DNA of 64,000 bases. Source: Enterococcus_K sp051713825 (GTDB taxonomy: Bacteria; Bacillota; Bacilli; Lactobacillales; Enterococcaceae). The stretch covers positions 434,001 through 498,000 of the forward strand of contig NZ_JBIOQR010000001.1 in the NCBI RefSeq assembly GCF_051713825.1, given 5' to 3'. The translations under genes and the position numbers were made by a program. Position 1 is the first letter of the stretch. Each line of letters starts with the position of its first letter. This document shows, one piece after another, positions 26,659-35,767 of the stretch. The notes beneath the pieces are model-generated. The model saw only the letters and a program-made list of their open reading frames with translations. It made no database searches and was not told where the DNA came from.

Positions 26659-28038
26659 ATGAAAAAAATTACATTATTTTTAGTTTTGATAAGCGCTGTT
26701 TTGGCGATTGCTGCTTGTGGTCCAAATAAGTCGAAGGCAGATAACAACAAGGATTCAGGGGTTGTGGATCTTAATTTTACCTTTTGGGGGGACACGCTTG
26801 AAAAGGAGTCAATTGAAAAGCTAGTAAATAAGTTTAATGAGTCTCAAGATAAAATCCATGTAAAACCACAACAGATTCCTTACGACAATTATATGGAAAA
26901 ACTAAATACGATGGCTAGTACAAAAACTCTGCCAGATATTGGCTATATGGTTGAAAGTAGTACAGCAGAGTGGGGAAACAGCGGTAAACTAAAAGATTTG
27001 AGTAAATTATATGAAAAAGATGGGGTGTTTGAAGGGAAGATTGCAGAGACCACTTCAAAATACAGAAATGGTGAAATTTACGGGTCTCCGGCAGGCCCTG
27101 GAATGCTAACAATGTTTTACAACAAAAAATACTTTGAAGATAGTGGTGTTGAATTGCCTCCACATGCAGTTGACCAAGCGTGGGACTGGGATACCTTTGT
27201 TGAAAAGCTGAAAGAATTAACAGTCGATAGGAACGGAAAACATCCTGATGATGCTGACTTTGATGAAAAAAATATTGCAACGTATGGAATTTCTAACTTT
27301 ACGGGATTAGGTTATGAGTCATTCTTGATGAGTAATGGTGGAGGTCTCGTTAGTGAAGATGGAAAAACAATCTTACTTGGCAAAAAAGAGTCAATTGATG
27401 CGATAGATAAGCTGCAGTCACTAATGTATAAGCACCATGTGATGCCAAAACCTTCACAAGCTAGTACAATTCCTTCTACAGACACAGCTCTTTTAACTAA
27501 TCGTGTAGCCATGAGTATCACGGGCTCATGGGATTTACGTTCTTTAAGTACAGCAATGAAAGAAAAAGGACTGGATCTAGGGATGGGCGTACTACCAAAA
27601 ATGGATCAGAAAGTTGTACAAATGAACTTTGGACCACCAATTGTTGTTTTTGATAATGAAAATACCAAAACGAATTGGGCGGAAACACAAGAGTTTTTAG
27701 AGTTTTTATTAAATCCTGAAAATAGTATTGATGTAATTAACTCTGGTCTGTGGCTACCCAATCAAAATGATTGGTATACAGATGAAAAAAAACTAGATAC
27801 TTGGGCAAATCCAGATAAATCTCCAGCCTTTAAAAAAGAAGCTTTGGTTGAAGGGAAAGAAAAAGCGCTTGCCAAAAACAAGGCTTTCTACGTGGAAGAT
27901 GCAACAACAATTGAACAAATTGTGAACCCAGCATTGGAACAAGTCTGGACAGGAAAAAAAGAAGCGAAGGATGTCATTGAAAATGAAATCATTCCTAAAT
28001 TAAAAAAAGAATTAGGCGATAAGTATACATTCGAGTAA
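26659..28038 (+). CDS. Sugar ABC transporter substrate-binding lipoprotein
   Basis: A 459-residue secreted lipoprotein: hydrophobic N-terminus and lipobox AIAACG with Cys20 as the lipid-bearing residue. The rest fits family 1 sugar-binding proteins (FTFWGDTLEKESIEKLVNKFN, NFGPPIVVF, late NPALEQVWTGKKEAK). It sits outside the membrane and hands sugar to the two permeases encoded next. A long hairpin separates it from them. The GH2 enzyme at the end of the operon suggests a beta-galactoside or beta-glucuronide substrate. Confidence 0.92.
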   Translation: MKKITLFLVLISAVLAIAACGPNKSKADNNKDSGVVDLNFTFWGDTLEKESIEKLVNKFNESQDKIHVKPQQIPYDNYMEKLNTMASTKTLPDIGYMVESSTAEWGNSGKLKDLSKLYEKDGVFEGKIAETTSKYRNGEIYGSPAGPGMLTMFYNKKYFEDSGVELPPHAVDQAWDWDTFVEKLKELTVDRNGKHPDDADFDEKNIATYGISNFTGLGYESFLMSNGGGLVSEDGKTILLGKKESIDAIDKLQSLMYKHHVMPKPSQASTIPSTDTALLTNRVAMSITGSWDLRSLSTAMKEKGLDLGMGVLPKMDQKVVQMNFGPPIVVFDNENTKTNWAETQEFLEFLLNPENSIDVINSGLWLPNQNDWYTDEKKLDTWANPDKSPAFKKEALVEGKEKALAKNKAFYVEDATTIEQIVNPALEQVWTGKKEAKDVIENEIIPKLKKELGDKYTFE

Positions 28039-28049
28039 TAAATATTTTG

Positions 28050-28088
28050 AAGCTAACTAGTATCTGTACAAGAGCTACTAGTTAGCTT
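28050..28088 (+). promoter_or_regulatory. Intercistronic hairpin after the binding-protein gene
   Basis: Perfect 13-base stem (aagctaactagta / tactagttagctt) with a 13-base loop and no following T run. Placed 11 bases after the binding-protein stop, it probably protects that mRNA end or trims read-through, so the binding protein is made in excess of the permeases. Confidence 0.8.
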
Positions 28089-28112
28089 TATAGAAATAGT
28101 AGGTGATTCTTA

Positions 28113-29024
28113 ATGAATAAGAGTAAAAGTAAGAAAAAATTCAAACTTAAAAAAATCGAAAATTTTTATGGCTACTTATTTGCTTCTCCGGCAATCCTAG
28201 GATTGTTACTTTTTACAGTTATTCCAATGATAGCAAGTCTTTTTCTAAGCTTAACGGATTATAATGTCATTTCTGACTATAAGTTCATTGGATTAGATAA
28301 CTATAAAGAAATCTTCTCAGATGATTTATTCTTCAAAAAGTCGCTAGTCATTACGTTTATATATGCGATTGGAAGTACCTTTTTAACGTTAATTGCTGCG
28401 TTAATTTTAGCGCTTTTGATGAACTCTAAGGTCAAAGGACAGGGCTTTTTCCGAACGTTATTTTATTTGCCGGTTGTTGTGCCAGCAGTTGCTTCAAATA
28501 TTTTATGGTTGTGGCTGTTTAATCCTGATTTTGGTCTTTTTAATTCTATTTTAACGAAAGTAAACTTGCCGACCTCAAATTGGATATTTGACGAGCAAAC
28601 AGCAATTCCTTCTTTGATTTTAATGGGGGTATGGGCATGTGGTGGAACAGCCTTAATTTTTTTAGCAGGCTTGCAAGATGTGCCGGCTCAATTGCTAGAA
28701 GCTGTTGAAGTAGATGGTGGCAATTGGTTCCATAAATTTCGTTATGTTACGATTCCCTCTTTAACACCGATTATTTTCTTTAATTTGATTATGGGGCTCA
28801 TTGGGTCTTTCCAGACATTTTCTCAAGCGTATATTATGACCAACGGCGGACCAAACAACGCGACCTTGTTTTATGCGTTACTGATTTATAGAAATGCTTT
28901 CCAACAAAACCAATTTGGTTACGCTTCTGCATTAGCGTGGATTTTGTTAATTATTATCTCAATTTTTACGTTATTTATTTTTAGAACAGCGAAAAGTTGG
29001 GTTTATTATGGTGGAGGAGAATAG
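28113..29024 (+). CDS. Sugar ABC transporter permease (MalF/UgpA type)
   Basis: A 303-residue membrane protein with six predicted segments and the EAA-type loop EAVEVDGGNWFHKFRYVTIPSL that docks the ATPase. It forms the channel with the next gene's product. No ATPase gene is in the operon, so a shared MsmK-type ATPase encoded elsewhere is expected. Start ATG 28113 has a weak GGTGATT site. Confidence 0.92.
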   Translation: MNKSKSKKKFKLKKIENFYGYLFASPAILGLLLFTVIPMIASLFLSLTDYNVISDYKFIGLDNYKEIFSDDLFFKKSLVITFIYAIGSTFLTLIAALILALLMNSKVKGQGFFRTLFYLPVVVPAVASNILWLWLFNPDFGLFNSILTKVNLPTSNWIFDEQTAIPSLILMGVWACGGTALIFLAGLQDVPAQLLEAVEVDGGNWFHKFRYVTIPSLTPIIFFNLIMGLIGSFQTFSQAYIMTNGGPNNATLFYALLIYRNAFQQNQFGYASALAWILLIIISIFTLFIFRTAKSWVYYGGGE

Positions 29025-29026
29025 AG

Positions 29027-29857
29027 ATGAATAAAAAGAAAGCAAAATTAATGATGTATATTCCCTTAATTTTTATTGGAGTCATCTCAATCATGCCTTT
29101 TCTTTGGTTAGTGAGAAGTTCTTTAATGAATGCAACGGAGATCTTTGAATTTCCACCTAAAATGTTTCCAGAAACGTTTATGTTTTCTAATTATTTGAAA
29201 GTGTTTGAGGTGTTAGACTTTAAATTATATTTGACCAATACCTTTATCATTATTATTCCTGTTATATTTGGAAATGTTATCACCTCTGCACTATCGGGTT
29301 ATGCGTTTGCGCGGTTAGACTTCAAATACAAGAATTTTTGGTTTGCTTTAGTGATTGCTACAATGATGCTGCCTAGCGCTGTTACGCTGATTCCAATCTT
29401 TATGATGTGGTCGGAGCTAGGTTATGTGGATACATTTGTGCCACTAATTGTTCCAGCTTTTTTTGGTGGAGGTGGCTTCAACATTTTTTTGATGCGTCAA
29501 TTCTTTGCAGGAATTCCTAAAGAGTTAGATGAGGCGGCTATTTTGGATGGAGCAACGCATCCGCAGATTTTCTTTAAGATCATGCTACCTCTTGTCAAAC
29601 CAGCTATGATGGTGGTTGGATTCTTTACGTTTATGAATACATGGAACGATTTTTTCAGTCCATTAATTTATTTGAATAGTCCGGAAAAATATACCTTAGC
29701 TTTAGGTTTAATGCAATTAAAAGGGCAGTATTCTTCCGAATGGAATACGATGATGGCGGCTTCAACGCTAATGACCATCCCAGCTTTGTTGATCTTCTTT
29801 TTCGGACAAAAATACTTTGTTCAAGGAATCAGTATTGGTTCTGGCAGCAAAGGATAA
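29027..29857 (+). CDS. Sugar ABC transporter permease (MalG/UgpE type)
   Basis: A 276-residue membrane protein with six predicted segments and the EAA loop DEAAILDGATHPQIFFKIMLPL. The start at ATG 29027 lies two bases after the first permease's stop and follows GGAGGAG; an upstream in-frame ATG at 28997 overlaps that gene and lacks a site. Partner of the preceding permease. Confidence 0.92.
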   Translation: MNKKKAKLMMYIPLIFIGVISIMPFLWLVRSSLMNATEIFEFPPKMFPETFMFSNYLKVFEVLDFKLYLTNTFIIIIPVIFGNVITSALSGYAFARLDFKYKNFWFALVIATMMLPSAVTLIPIFMMWSELGYVDTFVPLIVPAFFGGGGFNIFLMRQFFAGIPKELDEAAILDGATHPQIFFKIMLPLVKPAMMVVGFFTFMNTWNDFFSPLIYLNSPEKYTLALGLMQLKGQYSSEWNTMMAASTLMTIPALLIFFFGQKYFVQGISIGSGSKG

Positions 29858-29879
29858 GAATAGAGTTAGTAGGTGAATT

Positions 29880-31688
29880 ATGTATAGAACAGAGTATCCC
29901 AGACCTGATTTGGTACGTGAGAAGTGGCTGAATTTGAACGGTCAATGGGCGTTTGAGTTTGATGATAAAAATAGAGGAATTGAAGAGCAGTGGTTTGATT
30001 CAACGAAAGAACTCTCGATGAAGATTGAGGTTCCCTTTGCTTTCCAAAGTAAAAATAGTGGTATTTATACGAATGAGTTTCATGATTATGTGTGGTATAA
30101 ACGGAAAATTGCAGTGCCAGATGATTGGAGAGGCGAAACAATTATTCTTCATTTTGGTGCGGTGGATTATCAGACAAAAGTTTATGTTAATGGGCTTTTT
30201 GTTGGAGAGCATATCGGTGGACATACCTCTTTTTCTTTTGATATAACAAATTACTTGAATTTTCAAAAGGATGAGTTGACCGTCTATGTGTTTGATCCTA
30301 GTGAAGATGAACGAATTCCAAGAGGTAAACAGTACTGGAAAAAAGAATCACGGGCTATTTGGTATACGAGAACGACAGGGATTTGGCAAACGGTTTGGTT
30401 AGAGCCTGTATCAAAAAAGACCTATATTGAAAATCTCTATTTCACACCAAATTTTGATGAGGGTGAAATTAAAATTGACTACCAATTTGTAGGAGCAATT
30501 CAAGGGAAAAAGGTAAAAACGATAATCAAGTATGATGACCAAATCATAATTGAAGATGAAAATAAAATTTATGATACACAAATGATAAAGAGTTACTATT
30601 TGTTTAATCACGAAGTCGAGCGGAGCGATTATCATGGGGAAGGATGGACGTGGACCCCTGATACACCGAATTTGTATGATGTGACGGTGACGATTTTCGA
30701 GGATCAAGAGGTGTTGGATAAGGTAGACACATATTTTGGTATGAGAAAAGTTCATACGGTGGATGGAATGGTTTTCTTAAACAATCGACCATACTACCAA
30801 AAACTTGTACTAGATCAAGGATATTGGCCGGATGGGCTGATGACAGCTGTCACTGATGAGGAGTTTAAAAGAGATATTGAGCTTGCTAAAAAAATGGGCT
30901 TTAACGGGTGCCGAAAACACCAAAAAGTTGAAGATCCTCGTTTCCTGTATTGGGCGGATAAGCTAGGTTTCATTGTTTGGGGAGAGTGTGCATCTCCTTC
31001 TGTCTACTCCGAGAAAACAGTGGGTTACTTGACGAATGAATGGTTAGAAATCATCAAACGAGACTACAATCATCCGTGCATTCTTACTTGGGTTCCGATT
31101 AATGAAAGCTGGGGAGTCCCTGAAATTAGTGTAGACAAGCGCCAACAACATTTTTCTCAAGCAATTTACCACCTAATCCATTCGCTTGATAAGACCCGTT
31201 TAGTGATTTCAAATGATGGGTGGGAAATGACCGAAACGGATATTTGTGCCATTCATAGTTATGTCCATGGTACAAAAGAGGAGACGCGCAAATACACCGC
31301 ATTTAAAGAATCATTAAAAAACAAAGAGACGATCTTATCTGTCGCCCACAATCGAAGATCTATCTATAATCAAGGGTTCACTTATCAAGGAGAGCCTATT
31401 TTACTCACGGAATTTGGCGGAATTGGTTTTGATGTGCATAATGAAAAGGGTTGGGGGTATACAACAGCCTTTTCTAAAGATGATTTTATTTCGGAATATA
31501 AGCGAGTGATGGAAGCTGTCTTTTCTTCAGAAGTGTTGCATGGTTTTTGTTATACGCAACTCACAGATGTGGAACAAGAAATGAATGGTTTATTAACATA
31601 TGATCGTCAAGAAAAAGTTCCTTTGGAGGAAATAAAAAAAATCAATCAAACTTGGCATCCAAGTACCATCAAACCGTTAAACAGTTGA
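29880..31688 (+). CDS. GH2 glycosidase (beta-galactosidase/beta-glucuronidase type)
   Basis: A 602-residue cytoplasmic enzyme with the GH2 order: jelly-roll sugar-binding domain (about 10-180, YVWYKRKI, VDYQTKVYVNG), Ig-like domain (about 185-285) and TIM barrel (about 290-590). The acid/base is Glu409 in VPINESWG and the nucleophile Glu511 in LLTEFGGIG. It is shorter than LacZ and closer in size to beta-glucuronidase. It is the last gene of the ABC operon and would hydrolyse the imported glycoside. Sugar specificity cannot be fixed from sequence alone. Confidence 0.88.
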   Translation: MYRTEYPRPDLVREKWLNLNGQWAFEFDDKNRGIEEQWFDSTKELSMKIEVPFAFQSKNSGIYTNEFHDYVWYKRKIAVPDDWRGETIILHFGAVDYQTKVYVNGLFVGEHIGGHTSFSFDITNYLNFQKDELTVYVFDPSEDERIPRGKQYWKKESRAIWYTRTTGIWQTVWLEPVSKKTYIENLYFTPNFDEGEIKIDYQFVGAIQGKKVKTIIKYDDQIIIEDENKIYDTQMIKSYYLFNHEVERSDYHGEGWTWTPDTPNLYDVTVTIFEDQEVLDKVDTYFGMRKVHTVDGMVFLNNRPYYQKLVLDQGYWPDGLMTAVTDEEFKRDIELAKKMGFNGCRKHQKVEDPRFLYWADKLGFIVWGECASPSVYSEKTVGYLTNEWLEIIKRDYNHPCILTWVPINESWGVPEISVDKRQQHFSQAIYHLIHSLDKTRLVISNDGWEMTETDICAIHSYVHGTKEETRKYTAFKESLKNKETILSVAHNRRSIYNQGFTYQGEPILLTEFGGIGFDVHNEKGWGYTTAFSKDDFISEYKRVMEAVFSSEVLHGFCYTQLTDVEQEMNGLLTYDRQEKVPLEEIKKINQTWHPSTIKPLNS

Positions 31689-31891
31689 TGGAGCCAGAGG
31701 GGGTTGTTTTGTAGTAAGAATGAGAGGTATCGCACAAAACGAGGCTGAGGCTGAGCTTGGGACATAAGTCCTAACGAAAAATCCAGATACTAATCAACTT
31801 GATTGGCATCTGGATTATTTTGTTGTACAAAAATAAGAACACTTTTGCTAGAATAAAAGTAACTACACAAATAAACAAGCGAGGTGTTCTT
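31689..31891 (+). other. Intergenic repeat fragment and hairpin before an IS remnant
   Basis: A block at 31741-31765 (gaggctgaggctgagcttgg) matches the start of repeat copy B and then departs from it. A hairpin at about 31780-31820 pairs aatccagat with atctggatt. Together they look like the upstream end of an IS1182-family element whose coding remnant follows. Confidence 0.5.
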
Positions 31892-32047
31892 ATGTTTAAA
31901 AATTATACCACAAATCAAGTCGTTCTTCCTCTAGATTTTAGTTTTCAGTTAGAAAAAAATGATATTGCTTTTGCCATTGATCAATTGTTTCCGTGTGAAT
32001 CCCTTAGTGAACGCACTCCTTCGAGAGTGCTTCGTTCAATTCCGTAG
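31892..32047 (+). pseudogene. IS1182-family transposase, N-terminal remnant
   Basis: The first residues MFKNYTTNQVVLPLDFSFQLEKNDIAF fit the conserved start of many IS1182-family transposases in Firmicutes, with a GAGGTG ribosome site upstream. The frame leaves the family after about residue 35 and stops after 51 codons; the remaining 400 or so codons are missing. Relic only. Confidence 0.7.
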
Positions 32048-32257
32048 TCAATTAGTCAAAGAACAAGTAATCGATGAAATTCACAAAAATTTGAAGAGCA
32101 CCATGTAGGAATCAATCAACATCGAAAGAAAGTCTTTCGTGTTTCTTGTCATTTCCATGAATTCCATCTACACTCCGATCTCATCAATTTCTAAAGGTGA
32201 AACACATTAAGAATTGAAGGACTGCGTTCCGCTCTCAACAACTTCTGCGCATGAGAC

Positions 32258-32415
32258 ATGCTAGACTTGAAGGTTCTTATTGCTGTAAAACACAACGAAG
32301 CATGAGTTGATGTTGCACAGTACCTAATCGGTGCTGTAAAACACAACGAAGCATGAGTTGATGTTGCACAGTACCTACCCGGTTCTCGGAGTTAAACACT
32401 TCAGTCCCAACCTCT
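32258..32415 (-). repeat. Dispersed intergenic repeat, copy C, with 51-bp internal tandem duplication
   Basis: Inverted relative to copies A and B. Its central block is present twice, at 32281-32326 and 32332-32377 (period 51, nearly identical). It ends on the right with the complement of gttaaacacttcagtcccaa. It sits just downstream of the IS1182 remnant. Confidence 0.85.
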
Positions 32416-32417
32416 AA

Positions 32418-32475
32418 TATGGTACTGCGTATACCATTCTACTAGTAAGCCTATGTAAGTAGAACTGGCAACTAG
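32418..32475 (+). repeat. 58-bp direct repeat, first copy
   Basis: Nearly identical (a few mismatches) to 32515-32572, 97 bases downstream. Contains an internal inverted repeat ttctact / agtagaa around a 14-base loop. The DNA between the copies holds a perfect 9-base palindromic stem (agtgaaatg / catttcact, 32491-32512). Confidence 0.85.
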
Positions 32476-32514
32476 TGCTATTTAAGAGGAAGTGAAATGA
32501 AAACATTTCACTAG

Positions 32515-32572
32515 TATGGCACTGCGTATACCATTCTACTATTAGGCCTATGTAAGTAGAACTGGCAACTAG
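32515..32572 (+). repeat. 58-bp direct repeat, second copy
   Basis: Partner of 32418-32475, keeping the same internal inverted repeat. It ends 4 bases before a terminator hairpin. Confidence 0.85.
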
Positions 32573-32576
32573 ACAC

Positions 32577-32611
32577 AAAATCCGCTTTAGCCGTTGGGCT
32601 AAGCGGATTTT
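32577..32611 (-). terminator. Terminator after the SIS-domain gene
   Basis: Sixteen-base stem with one bulge (aaaatccgcttagcc against ggctaagcggatttt). It lies 45 bases past the stop of the minus-strand SIS gene; the T runs on both sides are short. Confidence 0.8.
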
Positions 32612-32656
32612 CACTTATAGATGAGGCGCTGAATCCTCTATGTGCTGTGAATTAAG

Positions 32657-33757
32657 TTAAACGTAATCTTGAACGGTCGTTTTACTTTTCACAGCTTGAG
32701 AGAAATCGGTAAAGATACGTTGCGTGATATCAATGCCTTTTTCTCTAGATATATACCAGCAGAATACTTGGAATGGAAGAATCGCCAAGTAAGGTGCTTT
32801 AAACTCATCTTTACAATTTGCTAAGGCTAGGGTCTGTGGATCAGTAGACTCCTCTGCGCGTAATGAAATTGTAAATACATGAGTGGTATGCTTCATTTCA
32901 TAGGCCTTTAGTAGACTAGCTTTTTCAAGAATCTCAGGTTTTGCGGGTGTGTCTATGAAAAAGAGACGGTGCTCAGGGTTAATTTCTAAGTAAGGTCCGT
33001 GCATGAACGCTTCTAATTCGACTCCTTGAGAAGGCACTCGGATGGTTTCTGAGAATTTGGTTTCCATCTCTTTTGCGGTGCCTACAACCGGACCGTAAGC
33101 GATGGAAGTGAATCTAGGCGCCTGTTTGAAATCTGCGCGATGTTCTTCAAAAAAGGTTGTCGATTTTTCTATGGCAGAGTTAAACTGCGCAGTTAAACCT
33201 AAAAATTCAGCCAATTCTTGTGCTTCTTCTTCTGTTGAAATTAAGCCTTTTTTTACTCCTACTCGCAAACCAAGTAACATAAGGGCCAGAACGGTCGCTG
33301 AAAAGCCCAAAGTGACATAACCCACGCGTTCTTTTCCTGATAAAATATCCAAAGTTGAAGTCGTCACCTTAGTAATCTCACTATCGGGAATACTGGTTAC
33401 GGCCATCGTATGGACGTCATGATGATTGGTTACTTTAGCCATTGCCTCAATGGTTGAGGTGCTTTGACCACTTTGGGAAACACCCAAGACAACTTGAAGA
33501 GTCGGGTCTATTTTTTCATAATGAGTAAAGTTATAAGGCTCCTCAATTGAAAGTTTGATCTGAGCCTTGCGTTCAATATAATATTTGGCACTTTTGGCGG
33601 CGTTAATACTAGAACCAGTTCCTAAAACTAACCAGTTTGTAGCATCAAGTGTCAAGCCTTCTAGCGCTTGGTCGACGTTTTGAGGATAGGCCTTGATTGC
33701 TGACGTTAACGTCTCCTGTTCTTCATAAATATAGGAAAGCATTGTTGGTTTTGTCAT
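32657..33757 (-). CDS. SIS-domain sugar-phosphate isomerase/deglycase (GlmS-isomerase/FrlB-like)
   Basis: A 366-residue soluble protein with two SIS sugar-phosphate-binding domains: GTGSSINAAKSAKYYIE (about 46-62) and GVSQSGQSTSTIEAM (about 93) in the first, and GVELEAFMHGPYLEI and the C-terminal helix in the second. It resembles the isomerase half of glucosamine-6-phosphate synthase and FrlB/AgaS-type enzymes that act on amino-sugar or fructosamine phosphates. It is the last gene of a minus-strand operon after LacI and HAD genes, facing a sugar operon with GH9. Suggested role: handling an amino- or glycated-sugar phosphate. Exact reaction unknown. Confidence 0.85.
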   Translation of the reverse strand: MTKPTMLSYIYEEQETLTSAIKAYPQNVDQALEGLTLDATNWLVLGTGSSINAAKSAKYYIERKAQIKLSIEEPYNFTHYEKIDPTLQVVLGVSQSGQSTSTIEAMAKVTNHHDVHTMAVTSIPDSEITKVTTSTLDILSGKERVGYVTLGFSATVLALMLLGLRVGVKKGLISTEEEAQELAEFLGLTAQFNSAIEKSTTFFEEHRADFKQAPRFTSIAYGPVVGTAKEMETKFSETIRVPSQGVELEAFMHGPYLEINPEHRLFFIDTPAKPEILEKASLLKAYEMKHTTHVFTISLRAEESTDPQTLALANCKDEFKAPYLAILPFQVFCWYISREKGIDITQRIFTDFSQAVKSKTTVQDYV

Positions 33758-33772
33758 TATTTCTTGCTCCTT

Positions 33773-34579
33773 TTATTGAAAATAATCGAATAGAAAGTTG
33801 GCGATGCCGTCTTCCAAATTGGTATCTGTCACAAACTTAGCTTGTTGTTTTAGTTCATCTACGGCATTTCCCATAGCTACACTTACCCCAGACGCTTGCA
33901 GCATTTCTAAATCGTTCAGTCCGTCACCGAAACTTATGATTCGCTCTTTAGGGATAGCTAATTCTGCTTGGATAGCTTCGATGGCAGTAGCTTTATTGAT
34001 CCCTAGAGGAATAAGTTCAATGTTGTTCGGGTGGGAAGAAGAAACGGATAACAGTTGACTAGCGGCTAAGACTGCCTGAATCTCTTTTAATTCTTCTTCG
34101 TGATTGTCGGCAATAATAATCCCGTTAATAATTCGCTCTTTTACGCAAAGAAGCGTCTCGAGTGAATCAATGAAACAGAAGTCTTCTTCATCATTACCAA
34201 TCCGAGATTGATCATTTTTTTGTAAATAGTCAGGCAGCTCTCTGGTATAGAAAACAGTATGCTTACCAAAAAAGAATATTGGCAGTTTTTTTTCAACGAC
34301 TGTCTGATAAATGACACGAAGAGCTTCTTCAGATAGTTGTTTTTTGTAAAGCGTTTTGTTAATCGAGTAGACACTCCCGTTTGAAGCAACCACTTGTGTT
34401 TCTTCCGATAGCTGTTTGGCTATTTGGACTGCCGAAGAATATTTTCGCCCTGTTGCTACATAAAACTGATGGCCCTGTTTTTGAAGAGAAGTGATAACTG
34501 CTCTAGTTTTGTCAGAAATCTCCTGTTGATGGTTCACAAGAGTGCCGTCAATATCCATAAAAATCAAATGTTTTTCCAT
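33773..34579 (-). CDS. HAD-superfamily (Cof-type) phosphatase
   Basis: A 268-residue Cof-type sugar-phosphate phosphatase: DIDGTLV near residue 9 (nucleophile and acid Asp), ATGRKYSSA, and FGDGLNDLEML (metal site). The start at ATG 34579 overlaps the stop of the LacI gene (TAATG), indicating coupled translation; a longer start at 34609 lies inside that gene. It probably dephosphorylates a sugar phosphate produced in the locus. Confidence 0.88.
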   Translation of the reverse strand: MEKHLIFMDIDGTLVNHQQEISDKTRAVITSLQKQGHQFYVATGRKYSSAVQIAKQLSEETQVVASNGSVYSINKTLYKKQLSEEALRVIYQTVVEKKLPIFFFGKHTVFYTRELPDYLQKNDQSRIGNDEEDFCFIDSLETLLCVKERIINGIIIADNHEEELKEIQAVLAASQLLSVSSSHPNNIELIPLGINKATAIEAIQAELAIPKERIISFGDGLNDLEMLQASGVSVAMGNAVDELKQQAKFVTDTNLEDGIANFLFDYFQ

Positions 34580-35643
34580 TACTCTGCTCGCTTTCTTCCA
34601 ATCCCACAAGACTCCCGTATGATTAAGTCAGGAGAATGTAATTCAATGGCTTCTAAAGGTTCGTCATTGATTAGTTTTAATAATCGTGTGACGGCTAGTT
34701 TTCCTAAAATTTGGTTATGTTGATTAATTGTTGTAATTCTAGGGATTTGATAATCACCATCAGGGAAACTATCACAGCTGGCAATTGCAATATCTTTTGG
34801 ACAAGAGAGCCCGTGATCAGCTAATGCACGAAAGGCACCGATTGCTACGCGATCATTAATGGCCAAAATGGCGTCAGGTAGGGTTTCTTGTTGTTCGATG
34901 ATTGAAGTCATACTTTGATAACCATCCTCTGTATAAAAATCACTTAAATAAATCAAAGAGGGTTCATAATTATGGTAAAGAGAGAGTGCTTTTTCAAAGG
35001 CTTGAACTCTTTGTGTGGTAATTTTTACATTTTCTTCCCCACCGACAAACCCAATGCGTCGGTTTCCTAATGCAAGTAAATGTTGAACGGATAAAAAGAC
35101 GCCTTTTTCTAAATCTCTTTCTAAGAAGGAACAAGAACAATTCTCTTGTTTTTGCCCAATAATCAGCACTGGAACTTGTTCATTTAACTGTTCTAGTGCG
35201 TGAAGGTATTCGTTTTGTGGTTGGTCTCGGTCAATTTCGCCTCCGAGAATAATCACGCCGTCTACCTTTTTCTCAAGAATTGTTTTAAATGTATCTCGCT
35301 CAATAAACCCACTATCTGCTTTCTTTTGTCGTCCGGCAGTCATTGTGTTAAATAACAAGAGTGAATAATTTTGCTCGCCACCAGCAAGCTCAATTTCAGA
35401 GACTAAAGAAGTAAAGTAGGGGTTGGTAATATCTGAGACGACGACAGCAATTGTCCGGGTTTTATTTGAGACCATTCCTCTAGCAAGCATGCTCGGTTGA
35501 AAGCCTTCTTTTTCAATAATTTCTTGGACCCGTGCCCGCTTAATCGGCGAGACAGAAGGATGATTATTTAATACACGAGAAACAGTGGAAACAGACACGT
35601 TGCTTTTTTTTGCAATTTCTTTTATTGTGATGTTCTTTTTCAT
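34579..35643 (-). CDS. LacI-family regulator of the GH9 locus
   Basis: A 354-residue repressor with N-terminal helix-turn-helix (TIKEIAKKSNVSVSTVSRVLNNH) and a periplasmic-binding-type effector domain. It is divergent from the ROK/GH9/EIIC operon. The intergenic DNA carries TTTGGTAACGTTACTAAA, a LacI-type palindrome, so it most likely represses both directions. First gene of an operon with the HAD and SIS genes. Confidence 0.92.
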   Translation of the reverse strand: MKKNITIKEIAKKSNVSVSTVSRVLNNHPSVSPIKRARVQEIIEKEGFQPSMLARGMVSNKTRTIAVVVSDITNPYFTSLVSEIELAGGEQNYSLLLFNTMTAGRQKKADSGFIERDTFKTILEKKVDGVIILGGEIDRDQPQNEYLHALEQLNEQVPVLIIGQKQENCSCSFLERDLEKGVFLSVQHLLALGNRRIGFVGGEENVKITTQRVQAFEKALSLYHNYEPSLIYLSDFYTEDGYQSMTSIIEQQETLPDAILAINDRVAIGAFRALADHGLSCPKDIAIASCDSFPDGDYQIPRITTINQHNQILGKLAVTRLLKLINDEPLEAIELHSPDLIIRESCGIGRKRAE

Positions 35644-35700
35644 GTCAAAACGCCTCCTCTTACTTAGTTTATGTTATGCTTGAAAAAAAATCAAGAAATA

Positions 35701-35718
35701 TTTGGTAACGTTACTAAA
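35701..35718. promoter_or_regulatory. LacI-type operator O1
   Basis: TTTGGTAACGTTACTAAA, centred on the CG of a near-perfect palindrome, lies 58 bases from the LacI start and 15 bases before the -35 box of the divergent operon. An identical 18-base copy lies inside the ROK gene at 36645. Confidence 0.8.
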
Positions 35719-35732
35719 TGTTTAAAATAGTA

Positions 35733-35762
35733 TTGACAGGGATACTTATTGGAGGTTATGAT
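35733..35762 (+). promoter_or_regulatory. Promoter of the ROK-GH9-EIIC operon
   Basis: TTGACA (35733-35738), 18-base spacer, TATGAT (35757-35762). Operator O1 lies just upstream and O2 about 30 bases downstream. Confidence 0.7.
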
Positions 35763-35767
35763 GTCGT

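Noticed and set aside
32281..32377. Tandem repeat considered as a CRISPR array
   Set aside because: Only two units with a 51-base period and no unique spacer between them; no cas genes anywhere in the window.
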